Positions 8,562 to 17,676 of a stretch of 64,000 nucleotides of DNA are shown in pieces. The notes under the pieces are model-generated. The model worked only from the letters and a program-made list of their open reading frames with translations, had not been told where the DNA came from and searched no databases. Source of the DNA: Flavobacteriaceae bacterium F08102 (GTDB lineage Bacteria > Bacteroidota > Bacteroidia > Flavobacteriales > Flavobacteriaceae); NCBI GenBank assembly GCA_023015935.1, contig JALKAY010000002.1, positions 62,001 through 126,000 of the forward strand. The letters are read 5' to 3'. Position 1 is the first letter of the stretch. Each line of letters begins with the position of its first letter. Made by a program: the position numbers and the translations under genes.

Positions 8562-9341
8562 TCAATTTAACGCTTCGGTTAAAAGTTCGATGAGGTGATT
8601 TGTATCCTCAAAAAGAATGAATTCCCCGTCCTTTAAATAAGAGATTTGGCCAGTTTCTTCTGAAACAACCAGGGCTAAAGCGTCATAGCGTAAAGTGACA
8701 CCAATTGCTGCTCTATGGCGTAAACCAAATCTAGCGGGAATGCTAATGTCTTTTTCAATAGGTAAAATAACCCGTGTTGCCGTGATTACATTGTCTTCAA
8801 TTATGATGGCTCCATCGTGTAATGGACTGTTTTTGTAAAAAATACTGGTAAGTAGTGGTTTGTTAACCTCGGCATTCATTGGGTCTCCCGTTTTTTTAAG
8901 TAAATCTAGGTTGTTGTTTCGTTCAAAAACAATGAGCGCACCTGTTTTGGTTTTGGACATAGATTCACAGGCTTTGACAATGCTCTCTACATCGGTAACA
9001 AATTCCTCTTCGGTCTTAAAAATTTTAAGTTGTTTCAAAAATCCTTTGGAGGCAAAACTAGTAGATCCGACCATGAGGAGAAAGCGCCTAATTTCTTGTT
9101 GGAAAACAATAATTAAGGCTATAAATCCACCCCCTAGAAACTTACCTAAAATATCACTGAGTAATTCCATCTTTAAAGCCTCGGTAAGCTTCCAAATTAA
9201 ATAAACAATGGCAATTCCAATAAAGATGTTTATCGCTGCAGTACCTCGAATTAATTTATAAACGTAATACAGCAATACCGCTACCAATACAATGTCTACA
9301 ATATCTAAGATGCTTAGATCTAAAAAGTCAAAGGTCTTCAA
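8562..9341 (-). CDS. cdaA: Diadenylate cyclase CdaA (c-di-AMP synthase)
   Basis: A membrane-bound enzyme that makes cyclic di-AMP from two ATP, a second messenger controlling potassium and osmolyte balance and cell-wall stress. 259 residues: hydrophobic N-terminus with about three helices (10-30, 34-52, 72-88), then a DAC domain with the two signature motifs, DGA in SPLHDGAIII (about 170) and RHR in GLRHRAAIG (about 205). The length and layout fit CdaA rather than DisA or CdaS. It is convergent with the ABC exporter (1-bp spacer). No c-di-AMP phosphodiesterase gene is visible in the window. Confidence 0.95.
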   Translation of the reverse strand: MKTFDFLDLSILDIVDIVLVAVLLYYVYKLIRGTAAINIFIGIAIVYLIWKLTEALKMELLSDILGKFLGGGFIALIIVFQQEIRRFLLMVGSTSFASKGFLKQLKIFKTEEEFVTDVESIVKACESMSKTKTGALIVFERNNNLDLLKKTGDPMNAEVNKPLLTSIFYKNSPLHDGAIIIEDNVITATRVILPIEKDISIPARFGLRHRAAIGVTLRYDALALVVSEETGQISYLKDGEFILFEDTNHLIELLTEALN

Positions 9342-9601
9342 TGTTTAGGATTTTTGTAAAAATAAGCATAATTAGTGAAACCTCATTTTATCAATTTGGC
9401 TTTTTATTATTGAGCTAAAAACAGGGAGTGTGTATATGTCTTTTGCTTAGGTGCCAGTGTTGGTAATTTTATAGGATTACGGGGTTGCGGGTGTTTGGTA
9501 TTTCGCCATCACAATGAAGTCGCTGGGTGTAGTGTGGTAAATTAAAAGGAGGTAGCTTGTAGCAGTGAGCTTTTGGCGTTGGGGCTTTGGAATAATGTAG
9601 G

Positions 9602-10141
9602 TTAAAATGAGGTAGAATTAATATACGATTCTAATTTTTCGTCATTTTGATTCTTTTTGAAACTTAGTTTTAAGTTGGTGAAATTGATTTTGTAACGTTC
9701 ATGTGTCACCTTATTTCTAAGGTCTGTATAGGCATTCGTTATTGCATTTTGTGCATTGATATATACGTGGTAATTTGCTTCGCGACTTGCTAATAATTTA
9801 ATGACGGCCGTTTTTGGATGGTCTAATAGTGTTGTTGTATTTCTGCCCTCAGGATCTAAATCTGCGCCACTATCAATAAAAGCAGTCGTTATTTTTTTAA
9901 GTTCGTTTAAATCGTTGATGTGAACACCATTTACGCGAATTTCATTTTTATTATTGATGATAACTTCAAGTGTATTTTTTTGAGAAATTTGACGTTTGTC
10001 AATGGGGTCTTTTTCGGGAAAGTGTTTGTGAATCTCATTGTTCGCTATAAGAGGTGTTGTTATCAAAAGGAAAACAAAGAGTAATAAGCCGATACCAGCC
10101 ATCGAATTGGTGTTAATTTTTGGAGAAGTTTTGGCGTACAT
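9602..10141 (-). CDS. Orphan ExbD/TolR-like protein lacking the membrane Asp
   Basis: 179 residues. The N-terminus, SPKINTNSMAGIGLLLFVFLLITTP, has the layout of the Bacteroidota ExbD membrane helix, and the C-terminal part (NEIRVNGVHINDLNEL, then REANYHVYINAQNAITNAYTDL) fits the periplasmic domain. ExbD works with ExbB to use proton flow to power TonB. The key aspartate of the helix (usual form SMADI) is here Gly16, codon GGT instead of GAT. No exbB or tonB is nearby. It is either decayed or reused without proton transport. The flanking 260 bp (9342-9601) shows nothing recognisable. Confidence 0.75.
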   Translation of the reverse strand: MYAKTSPKINTNSMAGIGLLLFVFLLITTPLIANNEIHKHFPEKDPIDKRQISQKNTLEVIINNKNEIRVNGVHINDLNELKKITTAFIDSGADLDPEGRNTTTLLDHPKTAVIKLLASREANYHVYINAQNAITNAYTDLRNKVTHERYKINFTNLKLSFKKNQNDEKLESYINSTSF

Positions 10142-10221
10142 ATCTGTTAATTTTGGTCTGTTGAGTTGTTTTTATCCCTCAAAAATTATGCCGAATTTAA
10201 AAGTAAAAAACGGTGTTGAGC

Positions 10222-11070
10222 TTATTCAGCCTTCGCATTTTTGGTCAATTGAACAATTTGGATTGTTTCAATAGCTTCTTTCACATCGTGAACTCGTAAA
10301 ATTTGACTTCCTTTGAGGAGAGCTATGGTGTGTGCAGCAGTTGTTGCATTGAGCGCTTCAGCTGGGGAGACATTAAGTGGCTTGTAAAGCATTGATTTTC
10401 TCGAAATACCTGTAACAATAGGAAGGTCTAAATCGTTGAATAAGTCTAAATGGTGAAGAAGGGTGTAGTTTTGTTTATTCGTTTTGCCAAAGCCAAAGCC
10501 AACATCTATAAGTACATCATTTACTTTTAATGCATTTAATGTGGCTAATTTTTTAGCAAAGAATAGTTTTAAATCAACGATGATATTTTGGTAGGATGAA
10601 GTGTGTTTTTGCATGGTTTGTGGATTTCCAGGCATGTGCATCATGATGTATGGAACTTGGTGTTGAGCGATGGTATCAAACATAGAAGGGTCTAAGTTTC
10701 CTGCTGATATATCATTGACCATACAGGCCCCAGCATTTAGAGCGGCTTTAGCTACTTCACTTCGGAATGTATCTATAGAAAGTAAAATTTCTGGAAACTC
10801 CTTAGCGAGTAATTCAACGATGGGAAGTACCCTGTTAATTTCTTCTGTAACCGAGATATGACTTGCATTGGGGCGTGAAGAATATCCGCCAACATCGATA
10901 AAAGTAGCGCCTTCATTTAGCATTTTATCAACGCGATTTAAAATGTCGTTATTTGAATGTAGGGTGTTGCCGTCATAAAATGAATCAGGGGTTAAATTTA
11001 AAATACCCATGACTTTTGGTGTGGATAAATCGATTAGTTTTCCTTTGCAATTAATGGTTTTAGGAATCAT
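10222..11070 (-). CDS. folP: Dihydropteroate synthase
   Basis: Joins p-aminobenzoate to the pterin diphosphate in folate synthesis; this is the sulfonamide target. The 282 residues form a TIM barrel with PS00792-like N-terminal motif MGILNLTPDSFYDG, the loop GGYSSRPNA (family norm STRPGA), DISAGN, MHMPGNPQTMQ, DVGFGFGKT and GISRKSML. The Gly-to-Asn in the second loop is a small deviation. It is followed by the ExbD-like gene on the same strand and preceded, 19 bp away, by the LOG-family gene, so these minus-strand genes may share a transcript toward cdaA. Confidence 0.95.
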   Translation of the reverse strand: MIPKTINCKGKLIDLSTPKVMGILNLTPDSFYDGNTLHSNNDILNRVDKMLNEGATFIDVGGYSSRPNASHISVTEEINRVLPIVELLAKEFPEILLSIDTFRSEVAKAALNAGACMVNDISAGNLDPSMFDTIAQHQVPYIMMHMPGNPQTMQKHTSSYQNIIVDLKLFFAKKLATLNALKVNDVLIDVGFGFGKTNKQNYTLLHHLDLFNDLDLPIVTGISRKSMLYKPLNVSPAEALNATTAAHTIALLKGSQILRVHDVKEAIETIQIVQLTKNAKAE

Positions 11071-11089
11071 TTACTCGCGATTGTTTTGT

Positions 11090-11653
11090 TTATTTTATAT
11101 TGAGAGTTGGGGCACTGTATTGTTCCATTTTTAAAAATAATTCGCTGATGGTTTCGCCAACGAGTACCCGGTTTTTATGTTCTTTTTTTAAAAAACCTTC
11201 TTTGACCATAAAATCCAATTGCAAGCGTAGTGCATCGTAAAAGCCATTGGTGTTTAAGATCCCAATAGGTTTATTTTCAATCCCTAATTGCCTTAAAGTT
11301 AATACTTCAAAGAGTTCATCAAAGGTGCCAAAACCACCAGCCATAATAATATAACCATCTACTTTTTTACTCATGATGATTTTTCGTTCAGACATCGTCT
11401 CGGTAATGAGCATTTCAGTTGTGTCGGTATGAATTATTTCTCTGTGTTCTAGGAGTGACGGAATGACTCCTGTAACCGTACCGTTTAAGGACAAAATTTC
11501 ATCGGCTAAAATACCCATTAGGCCAATTTTACCTCCACCGTATACTAAGGCTATTTCTTTGGCTGTTAAAAAACGACCTAAAGCACGTGCCGCTTCAGCA
11601 TAAATTGGGTTAAATCCGGTGCTAGACCCGCAGAATACGGCAATTGATTTCAT
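11090..11653 (-). CDS. LOG-family protein (TIGR00730 type)
   Basis: 187 residues with a Rossmann fold. Members include the cytokinin riboside monophosphate phosphoribohydrolases and other nucleotide 5'-monophosphate nucleosidases. FCGSS near residue 8, YGGGKIGLMG at 38-47 and the MSERK segment at 87-91 are normal. The nucleotide-binding signature PGGxGTxxE is altered to AGGFGTFDE, with Ala at 105 (codon GCT instead of a proline codon). The catalytic Arg and Glu appear present. The substrate cannot be predicted. Confidence 0.88.
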   Translation of the reverse strand: MKSIAVFCGSSTGFNPIYAEAARALGRFLTAKEIALVYGGGKIGLMGILADEILSLNGTVTGVIPSLLEHREIIHTDTTEMLITETMSERKIIMSKKVDGYIIMAGGFGTFDELFEVLTLRQLGIENKPIGILNTNGFYDALRLQLDFMVKEGFLKKEHKNRVLVGETISELFLKMEQYSAPTLNIK

Positions 11654-11748
11654 GGGTTCGATCAGTTTATAAACCTTGTAAAAATAAACAAACGATTCAG
11701 ATTAATTAGAAGATTTTTTAATAAATTCGTTTGCGAAAAATGTTTAGA

Positions 11749-12291
11749 ATGCAGCAAACCAAAGAACAGTACGACGAGGTTGTCAAAGTGTGTAGAACGC
11801 TATTTGAAAAAAAAATGATTGATTACGGAGCTTCTTGGCGAATTTTACGCCTACCTTCTTTGACTGATCAAATTTTTATCAAAGCACAACGCATTCGTCA
11901 ATTGCAAAAAAATAAAATTAAAAAGATAGACGAAGGACAAGCTTCTGAATTTATAGGAATTGTAAATTATGCGATAATGGCGCTTATCCAATTAGAGATA
12001 GGTGTTGTAGATCAACCTGATTTAACCGCCGCTGAAGCAGTTGAACTTTACGATAAGCATCTCGCAACAACCAAAGAACTCATGGAAAACAAAAATCATG
12101 ATTATGGTGAAGCATGGAGAGATATGCGCGTGAGTTCGTTAACGGATTTAATTTTGCAAAAGTTGCTGCGCGTAAAGCAAATTGAAAATAACGAAGGTAA
12201 AACCATTGTCTCAGAAGGACTGGAAGCGAATTATCAAGATATGATAAACTATGCGATATTTGCCTTAATTTTAATGCACGAAAATAACTAA
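11749..12291 (+). CDS. DUF1599 protein with two tandem copies of the domain
   Basis: 180 residues from the ATG at 11749 (MQQTKEQYDEV), the usual start of homologues; an ATG at 11740 would add three residues. The domain occurs twice, about residues 5-85 and 98-180. Both copies keep the pattern DYG-x2-WR-x2-R-x-SLTD-x-I-x2-K-x2-R, then NYAI-x-AL. This points to an internal duplication. Pfam groups the domain with nucleotide-modification-associated families, but the role in Bacteroidota is not known. It lies 4 bp before the DoxX/MauE-like gene, so they are probably one operon. Confidence 0.85.
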   Translation: MQQTKEQYDEVVKVCRTLFEKKMIDYGASWRILRLPSLTDQIFIKAQRIRQLQKNKIKKIDEGQASEFIGIVNYAIMALIQLEIGVVDQPDLTAAEAVELYDKHLATTKELMENKNHDYGEAWRDMRVSSLTDLILQKLLRVKQIENNEGKTIVSEGLEANYQDMINYAIFALILMHENN

Positions 12292-12295
12292 TACT

Positions 12296-13393
12296 ATGAA
12301 GTTTATCGTTTTAATTGCACGAATTTTAGTGGCTGTCACTTTTATTTTTTCAGGTTTTGTCAAGTTGGTAGATCCCTTAGGCTCAGCTTATAAATTTGAA
12401 GAATATTTCAGTCCAAGTGTGCTTAATCTCGAATTTTTAATTCCTTTTGTAATTCCCTTTTCAATTTTATTGATTCTTGCTGAAATTATGTTAGGGGTAA
12501 TGTTATTACTTGGTTATAAACCGAGGTTGACAAATTGGAGTTTGTTAGGATTGACTTTAATATTCTTGTTTTTAACCTGGTATTCGGCATATTTTGATAA
12601 AGTAACCGATTGTGGGTGTTTTGGTGATGCTATTAAATTAACACCATGGGAAACTTTTTATAAAAACATTATTCTTATTGTGCTCATCCTTATTTTAGTT
12701 CTAAATCAAGATAAGATAAAACCGCTATTTTCTGAAAATAAGGTGAAATGGACAACGTTCGGATCTTTGGTTCTTTTCCTCTACCTAACATATTATGTAT
12801 TACAGCATTTACCAATTATTGATTTTAGACCTTATGCAATAGGAAAAAATATTCCTGAAGGAATGATTATCCCCGAAGGTGCTAAAGAAGATGTCTATGA
12901 AAATACGTGGATCTACGAAGTGAATGGTGAACAAAAGGAATATTCTTCAGAAGAAAGTCCATGGGAAATTGAAGGTGCAACTTTTGTTGATAGAAAAACG
13001 AAACTAATAGAAAAAGGGTATACGCCTCCTATCCATGACTTTACAATGGAGAAGGATGGAGTTGATTTTACAAATATTTTAATGCAGCGAAAAAAGTTAA
13101 TGCTTGTCATCATGTATAATATTTCTAAGTCCAATACCAATGTAATGGAGAATATTAAGGAAGTGACAGCGAAAGCACTTAAAGAGGGGTATGATGTATA
13201 TGCCTTGACTGCATCACCAGTTTCTGATTTTGAAAAACTTAAGAAAACGTATAATTTTGATTTTGAGTCACTTTTCTGCGATGATATTACTTTGAAAACG
13301 ATGATTCGAGCGAATCCGGGTATTATCACCTTAAATGAAGGAACGATTAAGGGGAAATGGAATGGAAATGATGCGGATGATGTTAAATTATAG
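12296..13393 (+). CDS. BT_3928-type DoxX/MauE-like membrane protein
   Basis: 365 residues. The N-terminal half has about five transmembrane helices and resembles DoxX/MauE, with FIFSGFVKLVDPLG near the start and a CGCFG motif in TDCGCFGDAIKLTPWE. The C-terminal half (about 190-365) is soluble and looks thioredoxin-like but has no CxxC. The conserved cysteines in the membrane part suggest a redox role. Proteins of this type often follow DUF1599 genes in Bacteroidota. The exact reaction is unknown. Confidence 0.8.
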   Translation: MKFIVLIARILVAVTFIFSGFVKLVDPLGSAYKFEEYFSPSVLNLEFLIPFVIPFSILLILAEIMLGVMLLLGYKPRLTNWSLLGLTLIFLFLTWYSAYFDKVTDCGCFGDAIKLTPWETFYKNIILIVLILILVLNQDKIKPLFSENKVKWTTFGSLVLFLYLTYYVLQHLPIIDFRPYAIGKNIPEGMIIPEGAKEDVYENTWIYEVNGEQKEYSSEESPWEIEGATFVDRKTKLIEKGYTPPIHDFTMEKDGVDFTNILMQRKKLMLVIMYNISKSNTNVMENIKEVTAKALKEGYDVYALTASPVSDFEKLKKTYNFDFESLFCDDITLKTMIRANPGIITLNEGTIKGKWNGNDADDVKL

Positions 13394-13441
13394 TACCGAG
13401 CGATAGCTTTTGTATAGAAACAAGTAGATAAGCGTACATAG

Positions 13442-13807
13442 ATGAAACAACTATTGATGGTTTTTATTGGGGGCGGATTGGGAAGTGTTGCTAGATATCT
13501 TGTAACCAAATACTTCAATGTTGCTAAAGAATCTATCGCATATGGTACTTTGACGGTGAATGTTTTAGGAAGTTTCTTGATTGGAGTAATTTTAGGTTAT
13601 GTGCTCAAATCAAATGGCCTCACCCAAAACCAAACATTGTTGTTAGCCACCGGGTTTTGTGGGGGCTTTACTACCTTTTCAGCTTTTGCTTATGAAAATA
13701 TGGTGTTTTTAAAGGCTGGAGATTATGTTTATTTTTTTAGTTATACATTGGCTACGTTTGCACTCGGATTGGCGGCGGTTTTTTTAGGTCTTTGGTTGGT
13801 GAAATAA
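13442..13807 (+). CDS. crcB: Fluoride channel CrcB/FluC
   Basis: 121-residue membrane protein that exports fluoride as a dual-topology dimer. Typical features: GGGLGSVARYLV near the N-terminus, GTLTVNVLGSFLIG, and GFCGGFTTFSAFA with the conserved TTFS and the Phe box. Four transmembrane helices are visible. Only 48 bp separate it from the previous gene, which leaves no room for a fluoride riboswitch, so it is probably read through from upstream. Confidence 0.96.
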   Translation: MKQLLMVFIGGGLGSVARYLVTKYFNVAKESIAYGTLTVNVLGSFLIGVILGYVLKSNGLTQNQTLLLATGFCGGFTTFSAFAYENMVFLKAGDYVYFFSYTLATFALGLAAVFLGLWLVK

Positions 13808-13888
13808 TAAAGGTAAGTTTTGACCGTGCCGTTGATGAGCCAATTTATTTTTTAATAACTTCTAACGTTACACGTGTAAACTATCCAA

Positions 13889-15625
13889 ATGGCAGCTAAA
13901 AAAATAAGTATTCTTAAAGCGTTTAAAACCATTATTTGGCCGAGAAGGAATTTGGTGTTAATCGGATTGCTCCTAATTGTTATTAGTAAGGCTGCAAGTT
14001 TCGTGGCACCGATGTCTTTGACCTTTTTGATGGATGATATTATTCCGAATAAAAATATTCGGTTGTTGAAATTGTTGGTGATTGCTGTAATTATTGCCAT
14101 TTTAGTACAAGCTGTAACATCTTTTTTACTCACTAAAATATTGAGTGTTCAAGCACAATTTTTGATATCTGAGCTTCGTGCACAGGTGCAAAAAAAAGTA
14201 CTATCGCTACCTATTCGGTTTTTTGACAATGCAAAATCAGGTGCCTTAGTGGCCAGAATTATGTCTGATGTGGAAGGGGTTCGGAATTTAATTGGGACAG
14301 GCTTAGTACAATTGGTGGGAGGGACTATAACATCGATAGTGGCTTTAATTTTGTTGCTAAAGATTAGCTGGACGATGACTGTATTCACCTTAATTCCCTT
14401 AGCATTGTTTGCGATAATCGCGCTAAAAGCGTTTAAAATTATTCGTCCAATTTTTAGAAATAGAGGGAAAATTAATGCTGAAGTTACGGGGAGACTTACA
14501 GAAACATTAGGGGGGATTAGAGTTATCAAAGGGTTTAATGCGGAAGCACAAGAACATAAAATATTTGAAGCTGGAGTAGCCGAATTGTTCGAAAATGTTA
14601 AAATAAGTTTAACCGCGACGGCGTTTATGAGTAGTTCATCAACTTTTTTGCTGGGTGTTGCAACAACGGGGATTATGGGAATTGGTGGTTATAAAATAAT
14701 GATGGATGAACTAACTGTTGGTCAATTTTTAGAATTCACTTTTTTGCTTGGTATGATGGTAGCTCCAATTGTACAAATGAGTAATATTGGGAGTCAGTTA
14801 ACTGAAGCTTTGGCAGGGTTAGACCGCACCGAAGAATTGATGAATAAGGTGGCAGAATCAGATGCAGGTGAAAGAACCTATACGTTAGAAAATGTAAAGG
14901 GTCATATGGAGTTTAGCGATGTGTCTTTTGCGTATGATGAAGATACTGAAGTATTGCACAATATTAATTTTGAAGTAGCTCCAGGCGAAGTAGTAGCTTT
15001 AGTTGGAAGTTCTGGTTCAGGAAAGTCTACCATTGCGGGTTTAGCAGCTAGTTTTTTAAACCCCAACAAAGGCACGATTAAAATAGATGGCGTAGATTTA
15101 TCAACCGTCAATTTGTGTAGTTTTCGTCAGCATCTTGGTGTGGTGTTACAAGATGACTTTTTATTTGAAGGGAGTATTAAACAGAATATTTTATTTCCAA
15201 GACCAAATGCATCAGAAAAGGAATTGGATGCAGCGGTTAAGGCTGCTTATGTCAATGAATTTACGGACAGATTTGAGGATGGTTTGGATACCTTAATTGG
15301 GGAGCGTGGAATAAAATTATCTGGAGGGCAACGTCAACGTATTGCCATAGCACGTGCCGTACTCGCTAATCCTAAAATTTTAATCTTAGATGAAGCAACT
15401 TCTAATTTAGACACAGAAAGTGAAGCTCTTATTCAAAAAAGTTTAGCTGAACTGACTAAGGGGCGAACTACCTTTGTCATTGCACATCGATTGAGTACCA
15501 TTCGAAAGGCTGATCAGATTTTAGTTATTGAAAATGGACGAATTGCTGAACGAGGAACACATGATGAATTAATTCTTAAGAAAGACAGGTATTACAATTT
15601 GTTTACCTATCAGGCGAGAATCTAA
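13889..15625 (+). CDS. ABC exporter, fused membrane and ATPase domains (lipid A/MsbA-like)
   Basis: 578-residue half-transporter with six predicted membrane helices (about 20-310) and an ATPase domain: Walker A GSSGSGKST (about 373), Q-loop VVLQDD, signature LSGGQRQ (about 477), Walker B ILILDEA (about 497) and switch His in VIAHRLS. All catalytic motifs are canonical, unlike the exporter at 6794. MsbA-type proteins flip lipids across the inner membrane; the substrate here is not determined. It stands alone, 81 bp after crcB, and ends at a bidirectional terminator. Confidence 0.93.
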   Translation: MAAKKISILKAFKTIIWPRRNLVLIGLLLIVISKAASFVAPMSLTFLMDDIIPNKNIRLLKLLVIAVIIAILVQAVTSFLLTKILSVQAQFLISELRAQVQKKVLSLPIRFFDNAKSGALVARIMSDVEGVRNLIGTGLVQLVGGTITSIVALILLLKISWTMTVFTLIPLALFAIIALKAFKIIRPIFRNRGKINAEVTGRLTETLGGIRVIKGFNAEAQEHKIFEAGVAELFENVKISLTATAFMSSSSTFLLGVATTGIMGIGGYKIMMDELTVGQFLEFTFLLGMMVAPIVQMSNIGSQLTEALAGLDRTEELMNKVAESDAGERTYTLENVKGHMEFSDVSFAYDEDTEVLHNINFEVAPGEVVALVGSSGSGKSTIAGLAASFLNPNKGTIKIDGVDLSTVNLCSFRQHLGVVLQDDFLFEGSIKQNILFPRPNASEKELDAAVKAAYVNEFTDRFEDGLDTLIGERGIKLSGGQRQRIAIARAVLANPKILILDEATSNLDTESEALIQKSLAELTKGRTTFVIAHRLSTIRKADQILVIENGRIAERGTHDELILKKDRYYNLFTYQARI

Positions 15626-15676
15626 TAAGGGAAATTAAGTTAATTTTCAATATCCTTTGCATAAAATAGTTTAAAG

Positions 15677-15713
15677 AAAAACCCAAAAACACAAGCGTTG
15701 TTTTTGGGTTTTT
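15677..15713. terminator. Bidirectional terminator between convergent genes
   Basis: A 15-bp stem (AAAAACCCAAAAACA with TGTTTTTGGGTTTT) has a 7-nt loop. A and T runs flank it on both sides, so it serves both the ABC exporter at the left and the lipoprotein gene at the right. Confidence 0.88.
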
Positions 15714-15732
15714 TGATGTGATTCACTCTGTT

Positions 15733-16284
15733 TTATTTTTCAATCGTTGGCGGGTATTTTGCTAAAATTTCTGTGACGAATTCGTTAATACGTTCTTCTT
15801 TTTTAGCGGGGGTAGGAGCAGAATTTAGTACGCCTGTCCCCATTCCTTGCCAAGCTAATTCTTTCTTTTTTGCATCGATTAAATCGATAAATAAGGTTCC
15901 TTCAGTTGACTGTGTAACATTGTTGTAGGCACCATACCCAAAACCATATCCAAATCCACCGTAATACCAAGGGCGCCATCCCATATAAACATTATTGTTG
16001 ATATTGATCTTTTCTCTCGATTTGGTGAATATGTTTACCAAAATATCAGGATTTTCTGATTTTGTAAGTCCTTTTGCCAATAGGTTAGTTTCAATTGCTT
16101 TTAATATTCGCCTTTTATCTAAATCAGATATATTGACTTTGTCAATGCCCTTTTTGTAAAAGGCAAAAGTCTTATAGTCGTTAAAATTTGTATTCATATC
16201 ATAATCCGCACTTACTCTCACAGAAGAACAAGAGGCACCGATAAATAATAATAATAGAGGTAATAATTTAAGTGATTTCATCAT
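15733..16284 (-). CDS. DUF4136 lipoprotein
   Basis: 183 residues with a lipoprotein signal (MMKSLKLLPLLLLFIGASC; lipobox GASC, lipidated Cys at 19). The body matches DUF4136: SADYDMNTNFNDYKTFAFY after the Cys, and ELAWQGMGTGVL toward the end. A Gly/Tyr-rich stretch (GWRPWYYGGFGYGFGYG) lies in the middle, as in many members. These are envelope lipoproteins of unknown function. It is transcribed alone and ends at the terminator shared with the ABC exporter. Confidence 0.88.
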   Translation of the reverse strand: MMKSLKLLPLLLLFIGASCSSVRVSADYDMNTNFNDYKTFAFYKKGIDKVNISDLDKRRILKAIETNLLAKGLTKSENPDILVNIFTKSREKININNNVYMGWRPWYYGGFGYGFGYGAYNNVTQSTEGTLFIDLIDAKKKELAWQGMGTGVLNSAPTPAKKEERINEFVTEILAKYPPTIEK

Positions 16285-16527
16285 TGTATTTTTTTATTCT
16301 TTTTCGTTGTTTTGACAATTCTCTATACAATTAAAGATACTAAATTAGGATAGCGTTGCGTGTAAAGCTACCTAATTTGTGTCTGGTAGTATGTATTTGT
16401 TTGAAAGCGTTCTGCTCTTAAATTCAAGTGAATAAGCGCAATAACCATACCAATTTATCAAAAAGAAAATTGATAATTATCATGTTTTAGAACAAACATT
16501 TTTGTCAGAAGTGATAAAAGGTTTCGG

Positions 16528-16704
<177 letters not shown>

Positions 16705-16761
16705 TCAAAACGCTAATTTAAGTCAATTTCGTGATAAATTAAATTTTCTATCTTCGCTTTT

Positions 16762-17676
16762 ATGTTTGAAGAATCTTTTTTAAATATTAATGAAAAAGTA
16801 CGTCTTGATTTACCGCATGGTATTGAATTATCTGTGAAGAGGGAAGATTTAATCCATCCAACCATACCAGGGAATAAATTTAGAAAGTTAAAATATAATG
16901 TCCTTGCTGCTAAAGCGATGGGGTGTACTGTACTAGTTACTTTTGGAGGAGCTTATTCTAATCACATTGCGGCCGTTGCTGAGTTGGGAGCCGTAGCTGG
17001 ATTTAGCACTGTTGGGTACATTCGTGGTGAAGAGTTATTTGATAAAATAAGTGAAAATCCAACCTTACAAAAAGCCCAAAGTTTAGGTATGAAATTCCAA
17101 TTTTTAACCCGTCGAGCATATCGAAAGAAGGATGAAAATTCTTTTGTAGAAAGTATAAAAAGATCATTTCCTAATAGCTATTTAATTCCTGAAGGAGGGA
17201 CTAACGAGCTTGCAGTTAAGGGGTGTGGTGAAATAATCGGTTTAAAAGATAAAATCTATGATTATATTTGCGTTGCTGTTGGTACGGGGGGGACGATGAG
17301 CGGAATTGTACAGGCAGGGATGCCTGGTCAAAAAATTTTGGGATTCCCAGCAGTCAAGGGGAGTTTTTTGAAGACAGAAATTGACAAGTGGGTTAAGGGA
17401 AAGGCTAATTGGGATTTAATAGAAGACTATGTTTTTGGAGGTTATGCCAAAATAAATCCTGAACTAATTGCGTTTATTAATAGATTTAAAGCTGAAACAA
17501 AGATCGCCTTGGACCCAATTTATACGGGAAAAATGATGTTCGGGATTTTAGACTTAATAAAAAAAGGATTTTTTAAAGAAAATAGTAAGATATTGGCTAT
17601 TCATACCGGTGGACTTCAAGGGGTTTCGGGAATGAATGTCAAATTAAAACAAAAAGGATGGCCCCTAATAGAATGA
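16762..17676 (+). CDS. D-cysteine desulfhydrase / ACC deaminase-type PLP enzyme
   Basis: 304 residues of the fold-type II PLP family that includes 1-aminocyclopropane-1-carboxylate deaminase and D-cysteine desulfhydrase. The PLP lysine sits in PGNKFRKLKYN (about residue 36), the substrate loop is FGGAYSNHIAA, and the phosphate-binding glycines are in GTGGTMSG. The substrate cannot be fixed by eye; ethylene-related activity is unlikely in this group, so D-cysteine or another D-amino acid is more plausible. A -7-like TATCTTCG (16749-16756) lies only 5 bp before the ATG. It overlaps the next gene by 4 bp. Confidence 0.9.
   Translation: MFEESFLNINEKVRLDLPHGIELSVKREDLIHPTIPGNKFRKLKYNVLAAKAMGCTVLVTFGGAYSNHIAAVAELGAVAGFSTVGYIRGEELFDKISENPTLQKAQSLGMKFQFLTRRAYRKKDENSFVESIKRSFPNSYLIPEGGTNELAVKGCGEIIGLKDKIYDYICVAVGTGGTMSGIVQAGMPGQKILGFPAVKGSFLKTEIDKWVKGKANWDLIEDYVFGGYAKINPELIAFINRFKAETKIALDPIYTGKMMFGILDLIKKGFFKENSKILAIHTGGLQGVSGMNVKLKQKGWPLIE

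Noticed and set aside
13394-13441. Fluoride riboswitch before crcB
   Set aside because: Only 48 bp separate it from the previous gene, and no pseudoknot-like pairing is evident.
12913-13518. Minus-strand ORF of 201 codons antisense to the DoxX/MauE-like gene and crcB
   Set aside because: It lies opposite two genes with good domain matches, has no recognisable domain, and its composition mirrors the coding strand.
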